Shown piece after piece: positions 1 to 5,155 of a DNA stretch of 6,366 bases. This DNA comes from Haloferacaceae archaeon. GTDB taxonomy: Archaea; Halobacteriota; Halobacteria; Halobacteriales; Haloferacaceae. A model generated the notes under the pieces. The model searched no databases, was not told where the DNA came from, and was given only the letters and a program-made list of their open reading frames with translations. Position numbers and translations under genes: made by a program. The DNA is taken from NCBI GenBank assembly GCA_003554115.1, contig PWFE01000021.1, positions 1 to 6,366 of the forward strand. Direction: 5' to 3'. Each line of letters begins with the position of its first letter. Position 1 is the stretch's first letter.

Positions 1-1276
1 CCTCGTTGGCTTCGAGATAGTCGTCGTTCATCGCCAGACACATCGAACAGCCGGCGCGTCGCCACTGGAAGCCGGCGTTGATGAAGACCTCATCGAGTCC
101 GCGGGCTTCACACTCGGCGCGAACCGTCTCGGAACCGGGAACCGCCAGCGCGCGGACGCCGTCGGCGACTTTGTTGCCCTCGAGGATTTTGGCCGCCTCT
201 TCGAAGTCCGAGACGCGACCGTTGGTACAGGTCCCAAGGAAGGCGACGTCGACATCGTAGCCGACCATCGACTGGCCGGGTTCGATCTCCATGTGGTCGA
301 GTGCCTTCTGGGCGGCCTCTTGGTCGGTTCGTGTCTCGAAGTTTTCGGGTTCCGGTACCGTATCGGTGATCTCGATCACCTGGCCAGGGTTGATCCCCCA
401 GGTGACCAGTGGGTCGATGCCGTCGGCATCAACCGTCACGACATCGTCGTACTCGGCGTCTGCGTCGGATTTGATCGACTCCCAGTACTCTTTGCGCTCT
501 TCGAACGCCTCGCCTTCGGGGACGTACTCTCGACCCTCAAGGTACTCGTAGGTCGTTTCGTCGGGGTTGACATACCCCGCTCGCGCGCCGCCTTCGATGG
601 ACATGTTACAGACCGCGAGTCGACCCTCCATATCGAGGGCCTCGATGGCTTCGCCGCCGTACTCATAGACGTGGCCGACGCCGCCGTCGACGCCCAGATC
701 CTGGATGATTTTCAGGATGATGTCCTTGGCGTAAACGCCCTCGCCGAGGCTTCCTTCGACGTTGATCCGGCGGACTTTCTGTTTGTCAGCCGCAATACAG
801 CCAGTCGCCAGCACGTCCCGGATCTGGGAGGTGCCGATGCCGACACCAATCGAACCAAAGGCTCCGTGGGTTGCGGTGTGGCTGTCACCGCAGGCGACGG
901 TCATCCCTGGCTGGGAGAGTCCGAGCTCGGGTGCGACAACGTGGGTAATCCCCTGTTTGCCCGACTCGAAGCCGAAGAAGGTGATGCCGTTTTCGCTCGT
1001 GTTTGTCTCGAGCGCCGAGAGCATCTCTTCGGCCTGGTCGTCTTGCAGTGGGCGTTTGCGCTTTTCTGCTTCGGTGGGTGCGATGTGGTCGGTCGTCGCA
1101 AACGTCTGGTTCGGGTAGGCGACGTCCAGATCACGCTCGCGGAGCATTCCGAATGCCTGCGGACTGGTAACCTCGTGAACGAGGTGGAGCCCGATGAACA
1201 GTTGGTCCTGTCCGTTGGGCAGTTCAGTTACTTTGTGTTTTTCCCATACCTTGTCGTACAGCGTTCCCTTGCTCAT
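1..1276 (-). CDS. leuC: 3-isopropylmalate dehydratase large subunit, C-terminus cut by the window edge
   Basis: This is the aconitase-family subunit that, with LeuD, isomerises 2-isopropylmalate to 3-isopropylmalate in leucine synthesis. The same enzyme can serve the citraconate/methylmalate step of the citramalate route. The frame begins at ATG 1276-1274 and stays open to the left edge, giving 425 residues; bacterial LeuC has about 465-475, so roughly the last 45 are missing. Visible motifs are HEVTSPQAF near the N-terminus, ACGDSHTATHGAFG (residues 128-141), LGTCTNGR with Cys350, and GCSMCLAMN with Cys410 and Cys413. These three cysteines match the ligands of the 4Fe-4S cluster. The opening (TLYDKVWEKH) and the length are those of the bacterial-type LeuC rather than the shorter archaeal HacA-like form of about 420 residues. 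It follows ilvC after 37 bp, with a GGAG ribosome site, so it probably belongs to the ilv transcript. Family assignment is secure. Confidence 0.96.
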   Translation of the reverse strand, partial: MSKGTLYDKVWEKHKVTELPNGQDQLFIGLHLVHEVTSPQAFGMLRERDLDVAYPNQTFATTDHIAPTEAEKRKRPLQDDQAEEMLSALETNTSENGITFFGFESGKQGITHVVAPELGLSQPGMTVACGDSHTATHGAFGSIGVGIGTSQIRDVLATGCIAADKQKVRRINVEGSLGEGVYAKDIILKIIQDLGVDGGVGHVYEYGGEAIEALDMEGRLAVCNMSIEGGARAGYVNPDETTYEYLEGREYVPEGEAFEERKEYWESIKSDADAEYDDVVTVDADGIDPLVTWGINPGQVIEITDTVPEPENFETRTDQEAAQKALDHMEIEPGQSMVGYDVDVAFLGTCTNGRVSDFEEAAKILEGNKVADGVRALAVPGSETVRAECEARGLDEVFINAGFQWRRAGCSMCLAMNDDYLEANE

Positions 1277-1305
1277 CTGTTATCTCCGTAGTGTTGTGTG
1301 GTCAT
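1273..1305 (-). other. Possible 10-codon mini-ORF between ilvC and leuC
   Basis: An ATG at 1305, 8 nt after the ilvC stop, opens a 10-codon frame (MTTQHYGDNR). Its TGA (1275-1273) overlaps the leuC ATG in an ATGA junction, the same arrangement as at ilvB/ilvN. The leuC ribosome site lies inside it. No ribosome site is visible for the mini-ORF itself. It could couple leuC translation to ilvC by passing ribosomes on, or be chance; a 10-codon frame alone is weak evidence. Confidence 0.2.
1284..1287 (-). promoter_or_regulatory. Ribosome binding site of leuC
   Basis: GGAG on the minus strand, separated by 7 nt from the leuC ATG at 1276. It complements the conserved CCUCC at the 3' end of archaeal 16S rRNA and supports this start codon. 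Confidence 0.65.
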
Positions 1306-1313
1306 GTATCTGC

Positions 1314-2321
1314 TTACTCTTCGTCGGCCCACGAGAACAGTCCGCGCAGTTCCTCGCCAACCTGCTCGATTTCGTGGTTTTCTTCGGCGTCTCGAAGCTG
1401 GCTGTACTGTGGTCGACCAGCCTGATTCTCTAAGATCCACTGGCGGGCAAACGTGCCGTCTTGGACTTCTTTGAGCACCTGTTCCATCTGTTCGCGTGCG
1501 TGTTCGTCGACAACGCGGTCCCCACGGGTCAGGCCACCGTACTCTGCGGTGTAGGAAACTGATTCCCACATCTCGCTGAGGCCGCCTTCGTACATCAGAT
1601 CAACGATCAGTTTGAGCTCGTTGAGACACTCGAAGTATGCCATCTCTGGGCTGTATCCGGCCTCAACGAGTGTTTCGTAGCCCTGTTTGACGAGGCTGGT
1701 GACACCACCGCAGAGGACGGCCTGCTCGCCGAACAGGTCGGTCTCGGTTTCTTCCTTGAACGTGGTCTCGATGGTGCCCGCGCGGGTACAACCGATGGCT
1801 TTCGCATACGCGAGCGCTTTGTCTTTGGCCTCACCGGTTTCATCTTGGTGGATGGCGACGAGGCCGGGCGTTCCCTCGTCTGCCTCGTAGTTTCGGCGTA
1901 CCAGATGGCCCGGTGATTTTGGGGCAACCAGCGTGACGTCGATGTCGTCGCTGGGGTTGATCTGGTTGTAGTGGATGTTGAAACCATGGGCGAACTGGAG
2001 GGTATCTCCCTCGTTGAGTTCGTCTTTGATCTGCTCATACACTGCAGGCTGGACCGTATCGGGCACCAGTACCGACACGAGTTCGGCCTGGGCGGCTGCC
2101 TCGACTGGGGTTGCCACCCGCAGGCCGTCTGCTTCGGCGGCTGCGCGCGAAGATGAGCTTTCACGGAGGCCGACAACCACGTCGACCCCGCTGTCAGCGA
2201 GGTTCTGGGCGTGGGCGTGGCCTTGGCTGCCGTATCCGAGGACGGCTACGGTCGTGTCGTCAAGATAGCTCTGGTCTGCGTCGTCGTCGTAGTAGATTGT
2301 TGCGTTAAGTTCGTCTGCCAT
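1314..2321 (-). CDS. ilvC: Ketol-acid reductoisomerase (class I, short form)
   Basis: IlvC converts acetolactate to 2,3-dihydroxyisovalerate, and acetohydroxybutyrate to the isoleucine counterpart, by Mg-dependent alkyl migration followed by NAD(P)H reduction. The 335 residues match the 330-340 of class I enzymes. An N-terminal Rossmann domain carries GYGSQG (29-34). The following loop, GLRESSSSR (51-59), ends in serines, which favours NADPH over NADH. The helical C-terminal domain holds the metal and catalytic residues: Asp195 and Glu199 in DLFGEQ, Glu231 and Glu235 in [12 protein letters not shown], and Ser256 in SYTAEYG; Lys135 and His112 are also in their usual contexts. The ATG is 24 bp after the ilvN stop. 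No ribosome site is visible in that gap, so initiation is either of the non-Shine-Dalgarno kind common in haloarchaea or coupled to ilvN. No frameshift or missing residue was seen. Confidence 0.97.
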   Translation of the reverse strand: MADELNATIYYDDDADQSYLDDTTVAVLGYGSQGHAHAQNLADSGVDVVVGLRESSSSRAAAEADGLRVATPVEAAAQAELVSVLVPDTVQPAVYEQIKDELNEGDTLQFAHGFNIHYNQINPSDDIDVTLVAPKSPGHLVRRNYEADEGTPGLVAIHQDETGEAKDKALAYAKAIGCTRAGTIETTFKEETETDLFGEQAVLCGGVTSLVKQGYETLVEAGYSPEMAYFECLNELKLIVDLMYEGGLSEMWESVSYTAEYGGLTRGDRVVDEHAREQMEQVLKEVQDGTFARQWILENQAGRPQYSQLRDAEENHEIEQVGEELRGLFSWADEE

Positions 2322-2345
2322 TGTATGTGTGAAATTTAGCCGGGG

Positions 2346-3062
2346 TTAGTTGGTGGTTTCGGCTTGGCTCTGTGCCTCACCGTCGGTACTCTCGGCATCG
2401 GTATCCGTTCCGCCGTCAGTCGACGGCACGCCTAGGGTTGCTTCTGCGGCGGGTTTTTCGCCGGGCGTTGTTGGCCGGTCACCGCGCGAAAGCGCGGTTG
2501 GGCCAGTACGGGCAATCTCGATAATGCCGAACTGGCGGTAGGCATCGAGGGCGTCTTCGATTTCGTCGTGTTCGCCCGTCAACTGGACCGTGATCGTTCG
2601 CGGACCAGCATCCAGCGTCTCACCGTCGTACATCTGGGTGATCGCCTGAACTTTGTCGGGTTCGTCGCCGTTGATCTTCAACAGGACGAGTTCCGAACGA
2701 ATCGCTCGCTCTTCGAGTTCGCCAACCGAGAGCACTGGTTTGAGCTTGGCGAGCTGTTTTTTCACCTGATCAATGCCGGGGTCAGTCTCTTCGACAACCA
2801 GCGTAATCCGGGCGTTGCCCTCGACTGTCGTTGGTCCCACAGTGAGGCTCTCGATGTTGAACTGTCGACGGCTGAACAGGCCCGAAACCCGCGCAAGCAC
2901 ACCGGGTTCGTGTTTAACGAGTGCCGAAACCAGCGCGGTCCGGGTGTCTGGTTCGGCCTCGACTTCGGGGTCGATCCGAATCCCTTGGCTGTTGCGTCGC
3001 CCCTCAGGGTGGGGTCGCTCTTCTGGTCGTGGACCCTGCAGGCCCTGTTCGTTTTTGCTCAT
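2346..3062 (-). CDS. ilvN: Acetolactate synthase regulatory (small) subunit, ACT domain, with long tails
   Basis: This is the regulatory partner of IlvB; in the family it binds valine through its ACT domain and gives feedback control and full activity. The ACT domain starts near residue 42 (ALVSALVKHEPGVLARVSGL) and runs to about 118, including RRQFNIESLTVG. A second conserved domain (about 122-191) begins RSELVLLKI and ends RTGPTALSRG, the family's usual C-terminus. The protein has 238 residues against about 160-175 for typical bacterial IlvH/IlvN. The excess is a charged 41-residue N-terminal extension and a 45-residue tail rich in Thr, Asp, Glu and Pro, both predicted to be disordered. The start overlaps the ilvB stop as ATGA and has GGAGG 7 nt upstream, so the two subunits are probably translationally coupled. 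Symbol ilvN or ilvH is equally defensible. Confidence 0.95.
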   Translation of the reverse strand: MSKNEQGLQGPRPEERPHPEGRRNSQGIRIDPEVEAEPDTRTALVSALVKHEPGVLARVSGLFSRRQFNIESLTVGPTTVEGNARITLVVEETDPGIDQVKKQLAKLKPVLSVGELEERAIRSELVLLKINGDEPDKVQAITQMYDGETLDAGPRTITVQLTGEHDEIEDALDAYRQFGIIEIARTGPTALSRGDRPTTPGEKPAAEATLGVPSTDGGTDTDAESTDGEAQSQAETTN

Positions 3063-4813
3063 AGCTGATCCTCCGAAAGCGCGAATTTACCGTTTGGTGC
3101 ACCGCTGGCGACCATCGGGTAGACGTTGGCGTCCGGATCGATATGGAAGTCGATAACTGATGGCCCATCGTAGGCGAGCGCCTCTTCGACAGCGTCGGCG
3201 ACTTCGTCGTAGTTGTCGACCCGCCAGCCTTTCGCGCCGAAGGCTTCGGCGAGTTTGTCGAACTCTGGCATCCAGTTGTACTCCGAGGCCATGTGTCGAC
3301 CCTCGAAGAAGGCGTCCTGCCACTGTCGGACCATGCCGACGTACTCGTTGTTGAGCACGGCGACCGTGATATCGAGGTTTTCACGGACGGCAACAGACAG
3401 CTCCTGCAGCGTCATGAGGAACGAACCATCACCGTCGAAACAGACGACATCCTGGGAGTCATCGGCGGCAAACCGTGCGCCGATGGCCGCAGGCAGGCCG
3501 TAGCCCATCGTTCCGAGTCCGTGCGACGAGACCCACGTTCGCGGTTTGGTGTAACTCCAGTACTGGGCGGCCCACATCTGGTGTTGGCCGACACCAGTGG
3601 TGACAATGGTGTCGTCGTCGGTTGCCTCATCGAAGGCTTCGACGATGAACTCCGGTCGCAGGGGCGCGTTTTCGTCGACCGGATAATCCATCGGATACTC
3701 GTCTTTCCAGGTTTGACACTGCTCGCGCCACTCGCGGGCATCGGGAGCGTGCTCGATCTCCTCGGTCAGCTGGTCGAGGACGGTTCCCGCATCGCCGATA
3801 CATGGGTAGTCGGCATGGATGTTCTTGCTGACTTCGGCGGGATCGATGTCGACGTGGACGACTTCGGCTTCGGGTGCGAAAGTATCGATTCCACCAGTGA
3901 GTCGGTCGTCGAATCGGGTGCCGACGCCGATCAAGCAGTCGGTGTGAGTGATCGCCATGTTGGCGTAGCCAGTGCCGTGCATGCCGGCCCATGAGAGACA
4001 CAGTTCGTCGTCTTCGGGGAACGAACCGATGCCGGGCATCGTCGTGACGACTGGAATGCCGTGTTCGCGCGCGAACGCGCGTGCCGTCTCGCAGGCGTTG
4101 GCTTTGATAACGCCGCCGCCGAACAACAACAGCGGTTTTTCAGCACGCTCGATAGCGCGGGCGGCCGCCTCGACATGTTCGGGATCTGCAGTCGTTGGTG
4201 GCTGGCTGGTTTCGGGTAGCGTCGGTTCGCCGGGTTCGACGTTGGTCTCCTCGAAGCTCACGTCTTTCGGGAGGTCGACGAGCGTCGGCCCGGGTCGACC
4301 GGATGCTGCCAGTGCGAACGCCTCGCCGACGGTGTCGCCGATGGTATCCGCAGAGTTCGCAAAGTAGTTGTGTTTGGTGATCGGCATCGTGACGCCCGTC
4401 GTATCGGTCTCTTGGAACGCATCGGAGCCGACCATCCCGCTGGGAACTTGGCCCGTTAGCGCGAGCATGGCGTCCGAATCCATGTTCGCATCTGCGATGC
4501 CAGTGACAAGGTTGGTCGCCCCAGGTCCGGAGGTCGCCAGCGCGATGCCGGGACTGCCGGCGACAACGCCGTAGGCGTCTGCGGCATGCGAGGCTCCCTG
4601 TTCGTGGGCCATCGTGATGTGTTCGATCTCTGAGTCCCACAGCGCGTCGTAGACGGGCATGATCGCACCGCCCTGAACGCCGAAGGCGTGTTCGACGCCC
4701 GCGTTTTCGAGCGCGCGGACGATAGAAGTCGACCCATCAGTGACGGGTGTCGATTTCGTCTCAGTGTCGCTCGCCGCTTCGGGATCAGCAGTGGTCTGGC
4801 TGGCGTCACTCAT
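3059..4813 (-). CDS. ilvB: Acetolactate (acetohydroxyacid) synthase catalytic subunit
   Basis: IlvB is the ThDP- and FAD-dependent enzyme that condenses pyruvate with pyruvate (valine/leucine) or with 2-oxobutyrate (isoleucine). The three domains of the family are present in 584 residues: an N-terminal pyrimidine-binding domain with catalytic Glu71 in AHEQGASHAADAYG; a central FAD domain with GTRFDDRLTGG (298-308) and IDPAEVSKN; and a C-terminal diphosphate-binding domain with GDGSF (461-465; Asp462 as metal ligand) and the paired Asn488-Asn489. Trp498 in GMVRQWQ is the residue that in characterised synthases favours 2-oxobutyrate, separating them from catabolic AlsS-type enzymes. The first 28 residues form an acidic, low-complexity extension. 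An in-frame TGA at 4837-4835 and GAGGT 7 nt upstream of the ATG fix the start. The gene is preceded by a long leader that appears regulatory and is followed by ilvN with a 4-bp overlap. Confidence 0.97.
   Translation of the reverse strand: MSDASQTTADPEAASDTETKSTPVTDGSTSIVRALENAGVEHAFGVQGGAIMPVYDALWDSEIEHITMAHEQGASHAADAYGVVAGSPGIALATSGPGATNLVTGIADANMDSDAMLALTGQVPSGMVGSDAFQETDTTGVTMPITKHNYFANSADTIGDTVGEAFALAASGRPGPTLVDLPKDVSFEETNVEPGEPTLPETSQPPTTADPEHVEAAARAIERAEKPLLLFGGGVIKANACETARAFAREHGIPVVTTMPGIGSFPEDDELCLSWAGMHGTGYANMAITHTDCLIGVGTRFDDRLTGGIDTFAPEAEVVHVDIDPAEVSKNIHADYPCIGDAGTVLDQLTEEIEHAPDAREWREQCQTWKDEYPMDYPVDENAPLRPEFIVEAFDEATDDDTIVTTGVGQHQMWAAQYWSYTKPRTWVSSHGLGTMGYGLPAAIGARFAADDSQDVVCFDGDGSFLMTLQELSVAVRENLDITVAVLNNEYVGMVRQWQDAFFEGRHMASEYNWMPEFDKLAEAFGAKGWRVDNYDEVADAVEEALAYDGPSVIDFHIDPDANVYPMVASGAPNGKFALSEDQL
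3070..3074 (-). promoter_or_regulatory. Ribosome binding site of ilvN, inside the end of ilvB
   Basis: GGAGG on the minus strand, 7 nt before the ilvN ATG (3062), embedded in the last codons of ilvB. It is the strongest ribosome site in the window and settles the ilvN start, and so confirms that the N-terminal extension of IlvN is translated. Confidence 0.8.
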
Positions 4814-4820
4814 GATACGG

Positions 4821-4825
4821 ACCTC
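4821..4825 (-). promoter_or_regulatory. Ribosome binding site of ilvB
   Basis: GAGGT on the minus strand, 7 nt before the ilvB ATG (4813). It indicates that ilvB is translated from a message with a real 5' untranslated region, in keeping with the promoter lying some 240 nt upstream. Confidence 0.65.
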
Positions 4826-4909
4826 GCGTGGATCTCAGTGTAGCTGTACGTGGTCGATGTGGGTTGGATGTCGGTTGCATATGTGCTGTTGGCTCGGATC
4901 GTGATCTGT

Positions 4910-4932
4910 CCACTACGCTTCGGTTGTAGCGG
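4910..4932 (-). promoter_or_regulatory. Second leader hairpin, competing with an antiterminator pairing
   Basis: On the minus strand CCGCTAC (4932-4926) pairs with GTAGTGG (4916-4910), seven pairs with one G-U wobble and a nine-base loop; as the wobble exists only in the minus-strand RNA, the stem suits this direction. CTACAA (4929-4924), in this hairpin, can instead pair perfectly with TTGTAG (4986-4981) in the 5' arm of the terminator-like stem. The two states exclude each other, as expected of an attenuator switch, but six pairs across some 50 nt is modest support. Confidence 0.35.
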
Positions 4933-4954
4933 AATATCGGTTCGTCTCGGTGTG

Positions 4955-4990
4955 AAAAGGTAGTATGCGGGGCTAGGCCCCTACAATACC
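4955..4990 (-). terminator. Terminator-like stem-loop plus TTTT in the ilvB leader
   Basis: Read on the minus strand, GGTA (4990-4987), GTA (4984-4982) and GGGGC (4981-4977) pair with GCCCC (4973-4969), TAC (4965-4963) and TACC (4962-4959). The loop is CTA. A TT bulge interrupts the 5' arm and a GCA bulge the 3' arm. This gives twelve pairs including a five-pair GC core, followed at once by TTTT (4958-4955). The shape is that of an intrinsic terminator; archaeal polymerase stops mainly at T-runs, and whether the stem contributes is uncertain. Its place across the end of the leader ORF suggests premature termination before ilvB. Confidence 0.5.
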
Positions 4991-5053
4991 GATGACGTCG
5001 ACAGCAGCCACTCGGCGAAGACTCAGGCCGTGAGTGGAAACGCGCTGTCGCAT
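4973..5053 (-). CDS. Candidate 26-residue Val/Ile-rich leader peptide upstream of ilvB
   Basis: The ATG at 5053-5051 lies about 26 nt after the TATA element, where haloarchaeal transcription should begin, so the ORF would be read from a leaderless or almost leaderless transcript, the usual haloarchaeal way to start translation. The peptide has 26 residues: it begins MRQRVSTHG and its last twelve are VAAVDVIGIVGA. Nine of 26 codons are Val, Leu or Ile, and six of the last twelve are Val or Ile (GTG, GTC, GTC, ATC, ATT, GTA), the products of the pathway encoded downstream. The TAG stop (4975-4973) falls in the loop of the terminator-like hairpin, and the ATT and GTA codons lie in its 5' arm. 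Bacterial ilv leader peptides (IlvL, IvbL) have the same kind of composition and place. It has no domain and probably acts through its translation rather than as a protein. A short ORF of this size can arise by chance, so confidence is moderate. Confidence 0.5.
   Translation of the reverse strand: MRQRVSTHGLSLRRVAAVDVIGIVGA
5008..5037 (-). promoter_or_regulatory. Hairpin within the leader-peptide coding region
   Basis: On the minus strand CCACTC (5037-5032) and GGC (5029-5027) pair with GCC (5016-5014) and GAGTGG (5013-5008), with a two-base bulge and a ten-base loop. A smaller perfect stem, ACTCA (5035-5031) with TGAGT (5025-5021), uses part of the same bases, so only one can form at a time. 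It lies where a translating ribosome would melt it, which resembles the early pause hairpin of bacterial attenuators. This is an inference from position. Confidence 0.3.
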
Positions 5054-5054
5054 T

Positions 5055-5071
5055 GTGTTCGAGAAAAACAC
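5055..5071 (-). promoter_or_regulatory. Inverted repeat between TATA element and start, possible operator
   Basis: GTGTT (5071-5067) and AACAC (5059-5055) form an inverted repeat with a seven-base spacer that includes five T. It sits between the TATA element and the inferred transcription start, where a bound regulator (for example of the Lrp/AsnC family) would block initiation. Five-base arms occur by chance often; there is no second copy in the window to support it. Confidence 0.25.
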
Positions 5072-5078
5072 GTCTGTC

Positions 5079-5087
5079 ATTATAATA
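5079..5087 (-). promoter_or_regulatory. Archaeal TATA element, promoter of the leader ORF and ilvBNC
   Basis: TATTATAAT on the minus strand is the clearest A/T island in an otherwise GC-rich gap. With its core (5085-5080) at -32 to -27, transcription starts at or within a few bases of the ATG at 5053. The factor-B element just upstream is not a good match to the consensus. The promoter implies that ilvBNC-leuC can be transcribed apart from the upstream leuA gene. Confidence 0.6.
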
Positions 5088-5108
5088 CTTACGCGTTTGT
5101 CGAGCCAG

Positions 5109-5154
5109 CGGCTTAGGCCGTCGCTCACCGGCTAAAGCGACCTCCGGGGAGGCC
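5109..5154 (-). terminator. Cluster of short hairpins just after the leuA stop, possible 3' end signal
   Basis: Immediately after the leuA stop, GGCCTCC (5154-5148) and GGAGGTC (5145-5139) form a GC-rich stem followed by TTT (5137-5135). TCGCT/AGCGA (5140-5136 with 5125-5121) and CGGC/GCCG (5120-5117 with 5112-5109) add further small stems. The T-run is short, so this is a weak terminator candidate; the five-T run at 5069-5065, downstream, could serve as well. Confidence 0.25.
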
Positions 5155-5155
5155 A

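Larger units (their letters stand above)
4814..5053 (-). promoter_or_regulatory. Long leader of the ilvBNC message, candidate attenuator
   Basis: This is the stretch between the inferred transcription start and ilvB, about 240 nt. From 5' to 3' it holds a Val/Ile-rich short ORF (5053-4973), a stem-loop followed by TTTT (4990-4955), a second stem-loop (4932-4910), and an A/C-rich, G-poor tract (4890-4831: 44 of 60 bases are A or C) that should be unstructured and leads into the ilvB ribosome site. The order of these parts is that of a leader-peptide attenuator. No riboswitch class that I recognise fits it. The function is inferred from arrangement only. Confidence 0.5.

Noticed and set aside
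293..1291. A 332-codon plus-strand open frame opposite leuC.
   Set aside because: It is the antisense shadow of a clear LeuC; long antisense frames are common in GC-rich genomes with strong third-position bias, and no family is recognised.
3293..3994. A 233-codon plus-strand open frame opposite ilvB.
   Set aside because: It overlaps the conserved central and C-terminal domains of IlvB and has no independent support.
5079..5087. The TATA element read as a plus-strand promoter.
   Set aside because: The element is nearly symmetrical, but no plus-strand gene lies downstream, as leuA occupies that side in the opposite direction.
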